Origin: Dokdonella sp.
GTDB taxonomy: Bacteria > Pseudomonadota > Gammaproteobacteria > Xanthomonadales > Rhodanobacteraceae
Assembly (NCBI GenBank): GCA_024707225.1
Contig: JANQAE010000004.1
Location: forward strand, 372,001 to 436,000
Length of the DNA: 64,000 nt
Direction: 5' to 3'
The position numbers were made by a program, and so were the translations under genes. The notes under the pieces were generated by a model. The model ran no database searches. It was not told where the DNA came from and saw nothing but the letters and a program-made list of their open reading frames with translations. This document shows, piece by piece, positions 40,654 through 50,171 of this stretch. Within the stretch, counting starts at the first letter, position 1; the number at the start of each line of letters is the position of its first letter.

Positions 40654-42384
40654 CTACTCCTCGTTCGGCGAGTCGGCGTCCTCCTCGCCGATCACCGGGA
40701 CCTGGCCGTCGCGACAGGCCGGCGCGACCGCGTCGGCGCGGAACAGCCACCATTCGCGCCGGTTCGCATTGCCGACGTGGATCGCCTTGGCGCGATCGAC
40801 GCATGGCCCCATCGCCTTGCCGAGCACGAACACCCAGCGCCGTTCCGGTGCCGCCTCGATCCAGCGGATCGACGCGCCGAGCTGCTCGTGCCACGGCTTG
40901 AGGAAACCGAAATCGGTGGCCGGCTTGTCGAGCAGCAGCAGGTTCTGCTCCTTCCACGCGACCAGGCCGAGCTCGCCGTCGCCGACGATCTGCTCGGTCC
41001 GGCGCATCACGTCGGAGGCCGAGGTCGACGCATTGAGCACCGGATAGGCCCAGAACCCCCACAGCAGCCAGATCGCGGCGAGCAGCGCGAGCAGGCCGGT
41101 CACCGCGCGACGCACGCGGAACACGACGACCGCGGCCAGCGCGGCGACACCGATCGCGATCATCAGATGCCACAGCGAGCGGCCACCGTCGGGCAGTCCA
41201 CGCTGCAGCACCAGTTCGTTCGCGCGCGCCCAGTCGCCGCCGAGCGCGGCGATGCCGCCGGACAGGAACAGCGCGGCCAGCGCCGCGCTCAGCGCGAACG
41301 CGGCCCAGCGCAGCCAGCGCTGGCCGATCACCTCGGCGAGCATCGGTCCGGCGGCGAGCGCGAGCATCGGCAGCGCCGGCATGATGTAGACGTCGCGCTT
41401 GCCCTTGGGCAGCGTGAAGAACAGCACGATCAGCACGATCCAGGCCAGCGGCAGCAGGAAGCGCGCATCGCGCGCGCGCAGCCGCGCCCACCAGCGCGGC
41501 AGCAGGCCCGGCAATGCCAGCACCAGCGGCAGCCAGCTCGCCGCGATCACGCCCAGGTAGTACCAGGCCGGCTTGTGGTGGTCCCAGGAATCGGTGTAGC
41601 GGCCGGCGGTCTGGCGGAACAGGATGTCGTTCATGTAGGCGCGATGCTCGGGCGAATCGCTGGCGTGCACGGCCAGCAGCATCGGCACGATCCACAGCGC
41701 GATCGCGGCCAGGAACGCCAGTGCGCCGGCCAGCCAGCGCCAGGCCGCGCCGCCCGAGACCAGGCCGGGCCAGCCGCGCCAGCGCGCGAACGCGAACGGC
41801 ACGAACATCAGCAGCGCCAGCACGCCGACACCCTTGGTGATGACGCCCAGGCCCGCCGCGAAGCAGCCGAGCCAGTACGCGCGCCAGTCCGGACCGAGCA
41901 GGAAGTGCCGCAGCAGGCCGTAGTTGGCCAGCGTGATGAAGAACGTCACGGTCGGGTCGATCTGCGCGCGTTTGGCCTGGTAGACGAACTGGAACGTCAC
42001 CAGCAACGCGGCCGCGCCGATCAGTCCGGCCTGTGCACCCCACAATCGCCGGCCCGCGTCGTAGACCAGGAACAGCGTGCCGAGCGATGCGAGCAGCGAC
42101 GGCAGCAGGAACGCGATGCGCCAGTGACCGGTCAGCTCGTAGGCGGCGGCCTGCAGCGCCATGAACAGCGGCGGCTTGTCCGAGTACAGCTCGCTGCCGC
42201 GATGCGTGATCAGCCACTCGCCGCTCTCGACCATCTGCTCGGCGACCAGCGTGAAGCGCGGCTCGTCGGCCGGCCACGGATCGCGCAGACCCATGCCGGC
42301 GGCCAGCACGACGAAGGCGATCAGGAAGAACAGCAGCAGGTCGCGGCGCGACCGGGCATCGAGCGGAGGCAGCGGCGCGGACAT
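40654..42384 (-). CDS. ArnT-like membrane glycosyltransferase (GT39/GT83 type)
   Basis: 576 residues from MSAPLPPLDARSRRD at 42384. About eleven membrane helices; the first periplasmic loop has the DxD/DE-type motif RDPWPADEPRFTLVAEQM, typical of ArnT/PMT enzymes, followed by SDKPPLFMALQAAAYELTG. Members transfer sugars from undecaprenyl-phosphate to lipid A or proteins in the periplasm. Whether this enzyme adds aminoarabinose, and so affects polymyxin tolerance, cannot be said; no arn operon is nearby. Confidence 0.82.
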   Translation of the reverse strand: MSAPLPPLDARSRRDLLLFFLIAFVVLAAGMGLRDPWPADEPRFTLVAEQMVESGEWLITHRGSELYSDKPPLFMALQAAAYELTGHWRIAFLLPSLLASLGTLFLVYDAGRRLWGAQAGLIGAAALLVTFQFVYQAKRAQIDPTVTFFITLANYGLLRHFLLGPDWRAYWLGCFAAGLGVITKGVGVLALLMFVPFAFARWRGWPGLVSGGAAWRWLAGALAFLAAIALWIVPMLLAVHASDSPEHRAYMNDILFRQTAGRYTDSWDHHKPAWYYLGVIAASWLPLVLALPGLLPRWWARLRARDARFLLPLAWIVLIVLFFTLPKGKRDVYIMPALPMLALAAGPMLAEVIGQRWLRWAAFALSAALAALFLSGGIAALGGDWARANELVLQRGLPDGGRSLWHLMIAIGVAALAAVVVFRVRRAVTGLLALLAAIWLLWGFWAYPVLNASTSASDVMRRTEQIVGDGELGLVAWKEQNLLLLDKPATDFGFLKPWHEQLGASIRWIEAAPERRWVFVLGKAMGPCVDRAKAIHVGNANRREWWLFRADAVAPACRDGQVPVIGEEDADSPNEE

Positions 42385-42492
42385 GGCACGGAATCGAAGA
42401 ACGCAGGGGTGCGGAGCCGCGATCGTACCAAGCCGCCGGCGGGTCCGGCATGACCGGATCGGCGCCCGCTGCAAGAATCCGGCTGGCCGGCG

Positions 42493-45400
42493 TCAGTCCT
42501 GCGCCGGCCAGGCCGCGGCGCCCGGAATCCACAGCTCGATCTCGGTTCCGGAACCGGCGCGGGTCCAGATCGCGAGTCGCGCGCCGATCCGCTCGGCGCG
42601 CTCGTGCATGCCGCGCAATCCCCAGTGGCCCGGGCGGCCGCCGGCCTGCAACAGGGGCGCGTCGATGCCGCGACCGTCGTCGCGCAGGCGCAGGCGCAGG
42701 CCGCCGGGCTCGTAGGCGATCTCGACCTCGATGCGCTGCGCCGCGGCGTGCCGGAACGCGTTGAGGATCGCCTCGTGCCCGATCCAGTAGGCCTCCTCGC
42801 GCGCCAGCGGCGCGAGCGGGCGCAACGCGCCTTCGCTGACGACGCCGAACGCCGGGACCGGTCCGCCGGCCCACTGCGCGCCGACGCGCGCCAGCGCCTG
42901 CGCCAGATCGACCGCATCGCCGTCGGCGCGCAGGTCGAGCACGCGGTCGCGGCCCTCGGCCAGCGCCTGCTCGGCGCGATCGAGCACCGCTTCGAGCGTT
43001 TCGCGCTGCGCGTCGAGTGCCGGCATCCGGTCGAGCGCTGCCTGAAAGCGCAGGATCAGGCCCTGGATGCTCTGCAGCAGCGTGTCGTGCAGCTCGCGCG
43101 CGATCCGCTCGCGTTCCCGGTGGCGCTCGTGCAGGCGCAGGCGCAGGCGATCGGCCATGCGCTCGAGCCGCAGCAGATAGACGATCCACAGCAGCCCGAG
43201 TCCGGCCGCGACGCACAGCACGACGAAGCCCGGCGTCTGCACGAAGGCCGGCGGCACGACGAACGCGATCGTGGCCGGCTGCGGACTCCAGACCGCATCC
43301 TCGTTGGCCGCGATGACCTCGAACCGGTAGCGGCCCGGCCCGAGCTGCGTGTAGAACGCCTCGCGGCGGGTGCCGGCCGCCTGCCACTGCGCATCGACGC
43401 CGTGCAGGCGGTAGCGAAACTGCACACGTTCGGGAATCGACAGGCTCGGCGCGGTGTAGCGGATCTGCACGGTGCCGGCACGGACCGGCAGGAGCGGCTC
43501 GCCCGCGACCGGGTACGGCCGGCCGTCGGCCTGCAGCGACTCGATCAGGACCGGCGGCGGCTGCGCGTTGCGCGCGATCCGCGCCGGGTCGACCCAGACC
43601 ACGCCGCTGGCGGTCGCGAACCAGAGCCGCCCGTCGTCGCCGGCGACCGCCGAGGGCAGCGGCCGGAACTGATCGGGCAGGCCCGGCAGACCGTCGAGGA
43701 AGTCGAACAGGCGGTAGTCGACCGGATGCGACGGATCGGCCAGCGCACGCGCGATCTCGCCCGCATCGATCGCGACGACGCCGCGGCTGCCGTTGAGCCA
43801 CAGATCGCCGGCGGCGGTCTCGACCAGGCCCGAGATGCCGGTGAACGGCTCGCCGTGCGCGGCGTGCAGACGCACGAAGCGGCCGTCCAGCACGTGCGCC
43901 AGGCCGCGCTCGCCGCCGACCCAGACCCGCTCGCGCGCCTGCAGCAGGGCCGTCACGTTGCCGACGTCGAGCCCCTCCCACGACGACAGCACGCGCGGTC
44001 CGGCCGCATCGGCGAGCACGATGCGGTTGCGCGAGAAGCCCATCCAGCGGCGTCCCTCGGCGTCGGTCATCATGACCAGCGGCGAGGCGCGACCGAGCAG
44101 TTCGGGCTCGCTCGCGAAGCGCGTCCACTGTCCGTCGTGCCAGCGGAACACGCCCGGCACGTTCAGCGACACCCACAATGCGCCGGATCGATCGCGCGTG
44201 ATCGCCTGCACGCCCGAGCCGCTGGCCTCCGGCGGCAGAGCCGCGACCGCGACCGGCCCGTGCTCGCCGATGCGCCACAGGCCCGACGAACCGCCGAACC
44301 AGAGCGTGCCGTCGGCGTCGCGATACGCGCAGCTGATCCGGTCGACGCCCGGGAACGGCGTGACCACGCCGTCCAGCCGCATCAGCGGCCGGTTCTTGGT
44401 GCCGGCCCAGATCGCGCCGCCGGCGCCGGGCGCCAGCGCGAAATCGTACGAACCGCTCGGAAAGCCCGCCGGTACCAGCCGGCTCGCACGGAAGCGGTCC
44501 AGACCGCGGCTGGTGCCGACCCAGAGATTGCCTTCGCGGTCCTCGAGCAGCGGCCCGACGTAGTCGGCGCTCAGACCCTGCCGCTCGGAATGGTTCTCGA
44601 GCCGGCGGTCGCCGCGCCCGACCGGCACCCCGTCCGGCAGCTGCCCGGGATGCGGCACGCGCCACAGGCCGTCGCCCTCACCGGCGATCCACAGACCGCC
44701 GTCACGGTCGAACAACAGGCCGGCCGCATCGAGCGCGATGCCGCCAGGCCCGCCCGGCGCCAGCGGGCGGACCCGGCCGCCGGCCTCCAGCGCCCAGAGC
44801 CGGCCGTCGGCGGCCTGGGCGATCTGGTTGACCGCGGCGCCCGGCCACGGCTGCCGGACGAAGCGGCGCTGCCCGGCCGGCAGCGCATACGCCGCCTCGT
44901 CGGTGACGGCCCAGACCGCACCGTCGCGATCGGCGAACACGGTGCGCGTGCGCTGCTCGGGGTAGTCCCAGGCGGTTCCGATGCGCTCCCAGCGCGTGCC
45001 GTCGAAACGGACCAGGCCGCGGAACGTGGCCGCCCAGACCGCACCGTCGCGATCGGCCGCGAAGCCGAACACCGTGCCGGTCGGAAAGCCTTCGGCCTCG
45101 GCATACGGCGCGACACGGCCGTCGCGGACGAAACTGGCGCCGCCGTAGCGGAAGCCGACCCACAGTCCACCGCCCGGCGGCGCGAACAGGCTCGAGACGC
45201 TGGTCGACGGAAACGCCTGGCTCGGTGCCGGCTCGAAACGCTCGAAGCGCACGCCGTCGAACCGAAACAGGCCGCCCTGCGTACCGAGCCACAGATAGCC
45301 CTCGCCGGTCTGCGCGAGCGCGCCGATCTGGCCGGGCGCGCCGTCCTTGACGGTCCAGGCGGTCTGATGGAGCTGATCGAGCCGGCGCTGCGGGTCGAGC

Positions 45401-45501
45401 GCGGCCGCCGGCGCCGCGATCAGGCAGGCCAGCACGGCCAGCGCCGCCAGCCGGCCGCGCAGCGCGCCGCGCCGGCCGCAACGATCGATGCACCGGCTCA
45501 C
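42493..45501 (-). CDS. two-component sensor kinase with periplasmic propeller domain (ligand-sensing hybrid-type, HisKA_3)
   Basis: About 1002 residues from the GTG at 45501 (VSRCIDRCGRRGALRGR, then a signal-like AALAVLACLIAAPAAA). A beta-propeller of two-component regulator repeats fills residues about 40-640 (GEGYLWLGTQGGLFRFDGV, DREGNLWVGTSRGLDRF). A Y_Y_Y-type domain (RVQFRYRLHGVDAQWQ) and one membrane helix (FVVLCVAAGLGLLWIVYLL) follow. The kinase part has the phospho-accepting His in ERIARELHDTLLQ and an ATPase with GHEAILNAFRHAAA and LRDDGRGID. No response-regulator gene adjoins it. The 5' end is the least certain part. Confidence 0.82.
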   Translation of the reverse strand: MSRCIDRCGRRGALRGRLAALAVLACLIAAPAAALDPQRRLDQLHQTAWTVKDGAPGQIGALAQTGEGYLWLGTQGGLFRFDGVRFERFEPAPSQAFPSTSVSSLFAPPGGGLWVGFRYGGASFVRDGRVAPYAEAEGFPTGTVFGFAADRDGAVWAATFRGLVRFDGTRWERIGTAWDYPEQRTRTVFADRDGAVWAVTDEAAYALPAGQRRFVRQPWPGAAVNQIAQAADGRLWALEAGGRVRPLAPGGPGGIALDAAGLLFDRDGGLWIAGEGDGLWRVPHPGQLPDGVPVGRGDRRLENHSERQGLSADYVGPLLEDREGNLWVGTSRGLDRFRASRLVPAGFPSGSYDFALAPGAGGAIWAGTKNRPLMRLDGVVTPFPGVDRISCAYRDADGTLWFGGSSGLWRIGEHGPVAVAALPPEASGSGVQAITRDRSGALWVSLNVPGVFRWHDGQWTRFASEPELLGRASPLVMMTDAEGRRWMGFSRNRIVLADAAGPRVLSSWEGLDVGNVTALLQARERVWVGGERGLAHVLDGRFVRLHAAHGEPFTGISGLVETAAGDLWLNGSRGVVAIDAGEIARALADPSHPVDYRLFDFLDGLPGLPDQFRPLPSAVAGDDGRLWFATASGVVWVDPARIARNAQPPPVLIESLQADGRPYPVAGEPLLPVRAGTVQIRYTAPSLSIPERVQFRYRLHGVDAQWQAAGTRREAFYTQLGPGRYRFEVIAANEDAVWSPQPATIAFVVPPAFVQTPGFVVLCVAAGLGLLWIVYLLRLERMADRLRLRLHERHRERERIARELHDTLLQSIQGLILRFQAALDRMPALDAQRETLEAVLDRAEQALAEGRDRVLDLRADGDAVDLAQALARVGAQWAGGPVPAFGVVSEGALRPLAPLAREEAYWIGHEAILNAFRHAAAQRIEVEIAYEPGGLRLRLRDDGRGIDAPLLQAGGRPGHWGLRGMHERAERIGARLAIWTRAGSGTEIELWIPGAAAWPAQD

Positions 45502-45683
45502 GCCGCGCCCGCCCGGATCGATGCCCGCATGGATATCCTCATCCCCGCTGCCCGGAGAGCGTCCGCCCGAGGACGGCTCCGCCCTGATCGGCGCCGCCGA
45601 CGGACCCGCCGCGCGCATCGCGGCTTGGCAGCGCCGGCCGCATCGGGCAGCCTTGCCGATCTGTCTCTACCGGGCCTTCCCGC

Positions 45684-46350
45684 ATGCCGCTGCCGACCGT
45701 CGACATCGAAACCGCCCCCCCAGCCGCGCCATGCGGTGATCTGGCTGCACGGCCTCGGCGCCGACGGTCACGACTTCGAGCCGATCGTACCGGAACTGGT
45801 CGCGCGCGACTGGCCGCCGCTGCGTTTCGTGTTTCCGCATGCGCCGGTGCGGCCGGTCACGATCAACGGCGGCCTGCCGATGCGCGCCTGGTACGACATC
45901 GCCGGCACCGCGATCGCCGATCGCCAGGACGAGACCGGCCTGCGCGCGTCGTTCGCCGAGCTCGATGCACTGATCGAGCGCGAGATCGAGCGCGGCATCG
46001 CGCCGGCGTCGATCCTGCTCGCCGGCTTCTCGCAGGGTGCCGCGGTCGCGCTCGCCGGCGGCCTGCGCCAGCGGCGCCGGCTGGCCGGCATCGTCGGCCT
46101 GTCCGGCTACCTGCCGCTGATGGGCACGCTGCCGGACGAAGCCGCCGCCGACAACCGCGCCACGCCGATCTTCCTCGCGCATGGCAGCGCCGATCCGATC
46201 GTGCCCGAAGGCCTCGGCACGATGAGCCGCGATTTCCTGCGCCAGCACGGCTACGCGGTCGACTGGCACAGCTATCCGATGGCGCACCAGGTCTGTGCCG
46301 AGGAGATCGCCGATCTGCGCACCTGGATCGGCCGGCGCCTGGCGGCGTGA
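45684..46350 (+). CDS. carboxylesterase / acyl-protein thioesterase family hydrolase (one frame break)
   Basis: An alpha/beta hydrolase of the EstB/YpfH type. The start MPLPTVDIETAP at 45684 is followed by a seven-C run (45715-45721), one C too many; the true frame goes on PRHAVIWLHGLGADGHDFEP. Catalytic Ser in LLAGFSQGAAVAL, Asp in AHGSADPIVPEG, His in YPMAHQVCAEE. With one C removed the length is 221 residues, the family norm. It is followed 68 bases later by the algZ gene and is divergent from the sensor kinase. Confidence 0.85.
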
Positions 46351-46418
46351 CCGGTCGCCGCTAAGCGGACGCGCAGCGGCGCTACCATCGGCAGGGGACG
46401 AGGAGGGGGGGAGCACCG

Positions 46419-47489
46419 GTGAGCGACGCCGACGACCATCGCTGGCTGCCGCCGTTCTGCAGCCTGCCGACGCTGTTCGCGGTCATGCTGGTGGCCGAGC
46501 TGGTCGCCTTGATCGTCGTGCTCGCGCCGGGCGCCGACGGCGCGACGCTGATGCGGCTCGGCATCGTCAGCGTCTATCTGCAATGGCTGGGCCTGCTCAA
46601 TGCGGTCGTGCTGTGCTCGCTGCGCGGTGCGCTCGACCGGCTGACGCCGCGCAGCGGCCTGCTGATCGCCTGGCTGGTCATGATCGGCGTGACGACGCTG
46701 GCCGCGCTGCTGATCCAGACGATGGATCGCGCGCTCGGCCTCGGCCTGACCGGCTCGGGCGTCGCGGCGGCGCGCTTCGTGCCGGCCAACGCCGTGCTGT
46801 GCGCGCTGATCGGCGCGGCGCTGCTGCGCTATCTGTTCGTGATCGAGCGGTGGCGCGAGCGCGTGCGCGCGGCATCCAAGGCGCAGGTCGACGCGCTGCA
46901 GGCGCGGATCCGCCCGCACTTCCTGTTCAACAGCATGAACACGATCGCCAGCCTGATCCGCACGCGGCCGGCCGACGCCGAACGCGCGGTGGAGGATCTG
47001 TCGGACCTGTTCCGCGCCGCGCTCGGTGCGAACGGCGCGCACGGCACGCTCGGCGAGGAGCTCGAGCGCGTCGACCACTACCTGCGCATCGAGTCGCTGC
47101 GGCTCGGGCCGCGTCTGGCGATACGGCGCGATCTGGATGCGCTGCCGCGCGACTTCGCATTGCCGCCGCTGCTGCTGCAGCCGCTGGTCGAGAACGCGAT
47201 CTACCACGGCATCGAGCCGCTGCCCGACGGCGGCACGCTGGATCTGACCGGCCGGCGCCTCGACGACGGCTGGGAGATCGCGATCGGCAATCCCTGTCCG
47301 GCGCGGCCCGTGCGGCGCGGCGGCAACGGCCATGCGATCGACAACATCCGCGCACGCATCGGCTACCATTTCGGCGATCGCGCGGCACTGATCGCCGAGC
47401 CCGGCGACGGTCGCTTCCGCGTGATCGTGCGACTGCCGCTGGAGCCCCCCGATGGTCATGCCCGCGCGATGAGCGCCCGCGCCCGATGA
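46419..47489 (+). CDS. algZ: AlgZ/FimS-like sensor histidine kinase (LytS family)
   Basis: 356 residues from a GTG at 46419, with GGAGG and further G-rich sequence just upstream. Four membrane helices (residues about 15-140) are followed by a his-kinase domain: phospho-accepting His in RIRPHFLFNSMNTIASL, ATP-binding LLQPLVENAIYHGIEP, and GHAIDNIRARIGYHFG. This is the class that pairs with LytTR regulators and controls alginate and twitching motility in Pseudomonas. Its stop overlaps the regulator start (ATGA). Confidence 0.88.
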   Translation: MSDADDHRWLPPFCSLPTLFAVMLVAELVALIVVLAPGADGATLMRLGIVSVYLQWLGLLNAVVLCSLRGALDRLTPRSGLLIAWLVMIGVTTLAALLIQTMDRALGLGLTGSGVAAARFVPANAVLCALIGAALLRYLFVIERWRERVRAASKAQVDALQARIRPHFLFNSMNTIASLIRTRPADAERAVEDLSDLFRAALGANGAHGTLGEELERVDHYLRIESLRLGPRLAIRRDLDALPRDFALPPLLLQPLVENAIYHGIEPLPDGGTLDLTGRRLDDGWEIAIGNPCPARPVRRGGNGHAIDNIRARIGYHFGDRAALIAEPGDGRFRVIVRLPLEPPDGHARAMSARAR

Positions 47490-48216
47490 AAGTCCTGGTC
47501 GTCGACGACGAGCCGCTGGCGCGCGAGCGCCTGGTCGCCCTGATCGGCGAGATCGACGGGGCAGCCGTCGTCGGTCAGGCCGGCAGCGGCGCGGCCCTGC
47601 TCGAGGCGGCGCCGGCGCTGCGGCCGGACGTGGTGCTGCTCGACATCCGCATGCCGGTGATGGACGGACTCGAAGCGGCGCGCCATCTGGCCGCGCTGGA
47701 GACCCCGCCGGCGGTCGTGTTCTGCACCGCCTACGACGAGCACGCGCTGGCCGCGTTCGACGTCCACGCGATCGACTACATCGTCAAGCCGGTGCGCGCC
47801 GAGCGGCTCAGGCAGGCGCTGGAGCGCGCGCGCCGCTACGGCGGCGAGCAGCTGCGACGCGCCGGCGGCAGCGGTCCGGACCGGCAGCGCACGCATCTGT
47901 GCGCGCGCGTGCGCGGCAGCCTGGTGCTGGTGCCGATCGGCGAGGTCGCGTATCTACAGGCCGAGGACAAGTACGTCGTGATCCACCACGCCCGCGCCAG
48001 GTCCTGATCGAGGAGCCGCTGAAGGATCTGGAAGAGGAATTCGGCGACCGCTTCGTGCGGATCCACCGCAACTGTCTGGTCGCGCGGCACCGCCTGGTCG
48101 GCCTGCTGCGCACGCCGGACGGCCGTACCCTGGCCCGGCTCGACGCCGACGGCGTCGAACTGGAAGTCAGCCGCCGCAGCCTGCCGGGCCTGCGCAAACT
48201 GGTGAAGAACCTTTGA
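47486..48216 (+). CDS. algR: AlgR-like LytTR response regulator (one frame break)
   Basis: Receiver domain [19 protein letters not shown] with the phosphorylated aspartate in [14 protein letters not shown] and Lys in [13 protein letters not shown] LytTR DNA-binding domain follows ([19 protein letters not shown], then [19 protein letters not shown] and a final [15 protein letters not shown]). The frame changes near 47991-47999, one base short, in the middle of the LytTR domain. With the base restored the protein has about 243 residues. The stop shares bases with the TTG of hemC, an arrangement also seen in Pseudomonas. Confidence 0.9.
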
Positions 48217-49127
48217 ACGTGATCCGTATCGCCACGCGTCGCAGTGCCCTGGCCCTGTGGCAGGCCGAACACGCCGCGGCGCTGCTGCGCCGCGCCCACC
48301 CCGCGCTCGAGGTCGAGCTGCTGCCGATGACGACGCGCGGCGACCGCATCCTCGATCGCCCGCTCGCCGAGATCGGCGGCAAGGGCCTGTTCCTCAAGGA
48401 GCTCGAAGTCGCGCTGCAGCAGGGCGAGGCCGACATCGCCGTGCACTCCTACAAGGACGTGCCGATGACGCTGGAGCCGGGCTTCGCGATCGGCTGCGTG
48501 CTCGAGCGCGCCGATGCCGCCGATGCGTTCGTCAGCGGGACGTACGCGCGCATCGACGATCTGCCGCACGGCGCACGCGTCGGCACGTCCTCGCTGCGAC
48601 GGCAGGCGCAGCTGTGCGCGCTGCGCCCCGACCTGCGCCTGCTCGACCTGCGCGGCAACGTCAATACGCGGCTGGCCAAGCTCGATGCCGGCGAGTACGA
48701 GGCGATCGTGCTGGCCTGCGCGGGCCTGGAGCGTCTGGGCCTCGGCGAGCGCATTCGCGCGCGGCTGACCGCGCCGCAGTGGCTGCCGGCGGCCGCACAG
48801 GGTGCGATCGCGATCGAGATGCGCGAAGGCGACGCGCGCATCGCGGCCCTGCTGGCGCCGCTCGACGATGCGTCCACGCGCCGCTGCGTCGATGCCGAGC
48901 GCGCGTTCGGCCATGAGCTGGCCGGCAGCTGCAACGTCGCGCTCGCGGCGCAGGCGATCGAGACCGATCGCGGACTGCATCTGTGGGCACTGGTCGGCGA
49001 CGCGGCCGACGGCACCTTGCTGCGCGGCGAGGCGCGCGGCGACGCCGACGCGGCGGAGGCGCTCGGCCGTGCCGTCGCGGCCGACCTGATCGAGAAGGGA
49101 GCGCTGCGCATCCTCGGCCGGAGCTGA
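48213..49127 (+). CDS. hemC: hydroxymethylbilane synthase (porphobilinogen deaminase) HemC
   Basis: Condenses four porphobilinogens into hydroxymethylbilane for haem synthesis. 304 residues from a TTG that overlaps the algR stop (TTGA); no ATG fits the conserved N-terminus [20 protein letters not shown]. Substrate residues lie in [10 protein letters not shown] and [11 protein letters not shown]; the dipyrromethane cofactor is carried by Cys240 in [10 protein letters not shown]. HemD, which usually follows in Pseudomonas, is not here: the next gene is convergent. Confidence 0.96.
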   Translation: MNVIRIATRRSALALWQAEHAAALLRRAHPALEVELLPMTTRGDRILDRPLAEIGGKGLFLKELEVALQQGEADIAVHSYKDVPMTLEPGFAIGCVLERADAADAFVSGTYARIDDLPHGARVGTSSLRRQAQLCALRPDLRLLDLRGNVNTRLAKLDAGEYEAIVLACAGLERLGLGERIRARLTAPQWLPAAAQGAIAIEMREGDARIAALLAPLDDASTRRCVDAERAFGHELAGSCNVALAAQAIETDRGLHLWALVGDAADGTLLRGEARGDADAAEALGRAVAADLIEKGALRILGRS

Positions 49128-49267
49128 GAACCGGGTGGCGAGGCGGCGGACGACGCCGCGTCGATCTTCGCGTTACGCACAATGCGACGACGCGGCCGGT
49201 CCGCTCGAGCGGCCGTTGCGGGCCGCAGCAGCGGGACCTGGTCGTCGACGCAGGCCCCGCAGGTTCG

Positions 49268-50065
49268 TCAGAAGTTGTAGACCAGATTGGTCGTCAGCAG
49301 CTGATCGGTCTTCTTCGCGCTGTCGGCGACGTCGGTGTTGTGGCGCACCTGATAGCCGAGCTTGAGCGCGAACTTCTCCGACATCGCGACGGCCAGCCCG
49401 GCATCGTTCTGGATGAAGGTATTGTCGCTGCCCGCCTCGGTCAGCAGCACGTTCTCGAACGTCGTGTTGTCGGTGATCTTGTGGCGGAACGAGATCAGAC
49501 CGCGCGCGACCACCTGGCCGTCGGCGTCCGGACGAATACGCGTGGTCACCGGCGGATCGCCGACGACGAGGTCGTAAGCGCTGGGGCGGTAGCGCTTGTA
49601 GCCGGGACCGATTTCGAAACTGAGCTCGGTGCGCTGGTTCTTGAGCGCGGTGTAGCCGTAGCCGACCGATGCGATCCACTGATAGTCGAACGGCGAGAAG
49701 TCGTCGTTCTCGTAACGCAGCGCGCCGACCACGTAGCTGCGCTCGTCGAGCTTGTAGCCGACCGAGCCGCCGGCCTCGTAGCGATTGGCGGTCAGGTCGT
49801 AGCGCCGCACGTTGACGGTCTGGCCGTCGACGACGGTGGCCACGGTGACCTCGCCCTTGCTGCGCAGCGCATTCAGAAAGACGTTGTTCTTCCAGGTGTC
49901 GTCTTCCTGCTTGAACTGCAGCTTGATGTTGACGTTCTCGGACTTGCTGTTGCCGCGCGTGGCCGCGATACCGACCTCGCCCGAGCCGGACCAATCGCCG
50001 TCCTGAGCATGTGCGACGAGCGGGAGCGCTGCCGACAGCGCGGCGACGAGTATCAGTTTCTTCAT
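49268..50065 (-). CDS. DUF481 outer-membrane protein (YdiY-like)
   Basis: 265 residues from MKKLILVAALSAALPLVAHA at 50065, with AAGGA upstream; a clear signal peptide. The mature protein has alternating beta-strand patterns (GSGEVGIAATRGNSKSEN, GYKLDERSYVVGALRYEND, SFEIGPGYKRYRPSAYD) and a C-terminal LVYNF with a terminal Phe, the outer-membrane insertion signal. DUF481 is predicted to be a beta barrel of salt-stress and acid-inducible type; precise role unknown. Convergent with hemC; 140 bases between, containing a 12-base palindrome at 49201-49212. Confidence 0.88.
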   Translation of the reverse strand: MKKLILVAALSAALPLVAHAQDGDWSGSGEVGIAATRGNSKSENVNIKLQFKQEDDTWKNNVFLNALRSKGEVTVATVVDGQTVNVRRYDLTANRYEAGGSVGYKLDERSYVVGALRYENDDFSPFDYQWIASVGYGYTALKNQRTELSFEIGPGYKRYRPSAYDLVVGDPPVTTRIRPDADGQVVARGLISFRHKITDNTTFENVLLTEAGSDNTFIQNDAGLAVAMSEKFALKLGYQVRHNTDVADSAKKTDQLLTTNLVYNF

Positions 50066-50171
50066 GAGGTTTCCTTGTTGGGAGCGAGCGAACCGAGATG
50101 GCGTACGAGGCCGTGCGGCGCCGCACCATGCTAGGCACGCCTCTTGAATCATCGGTGAACCGGGCGGCGCC

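Noticed and set aside
49201-49212. 12-base palindrome CCGCTCGAGCGG between hemC and the DUF481 gene as terminator
   Set aside because: Short, with no loop and no T tract on either strand; only a weak stem.
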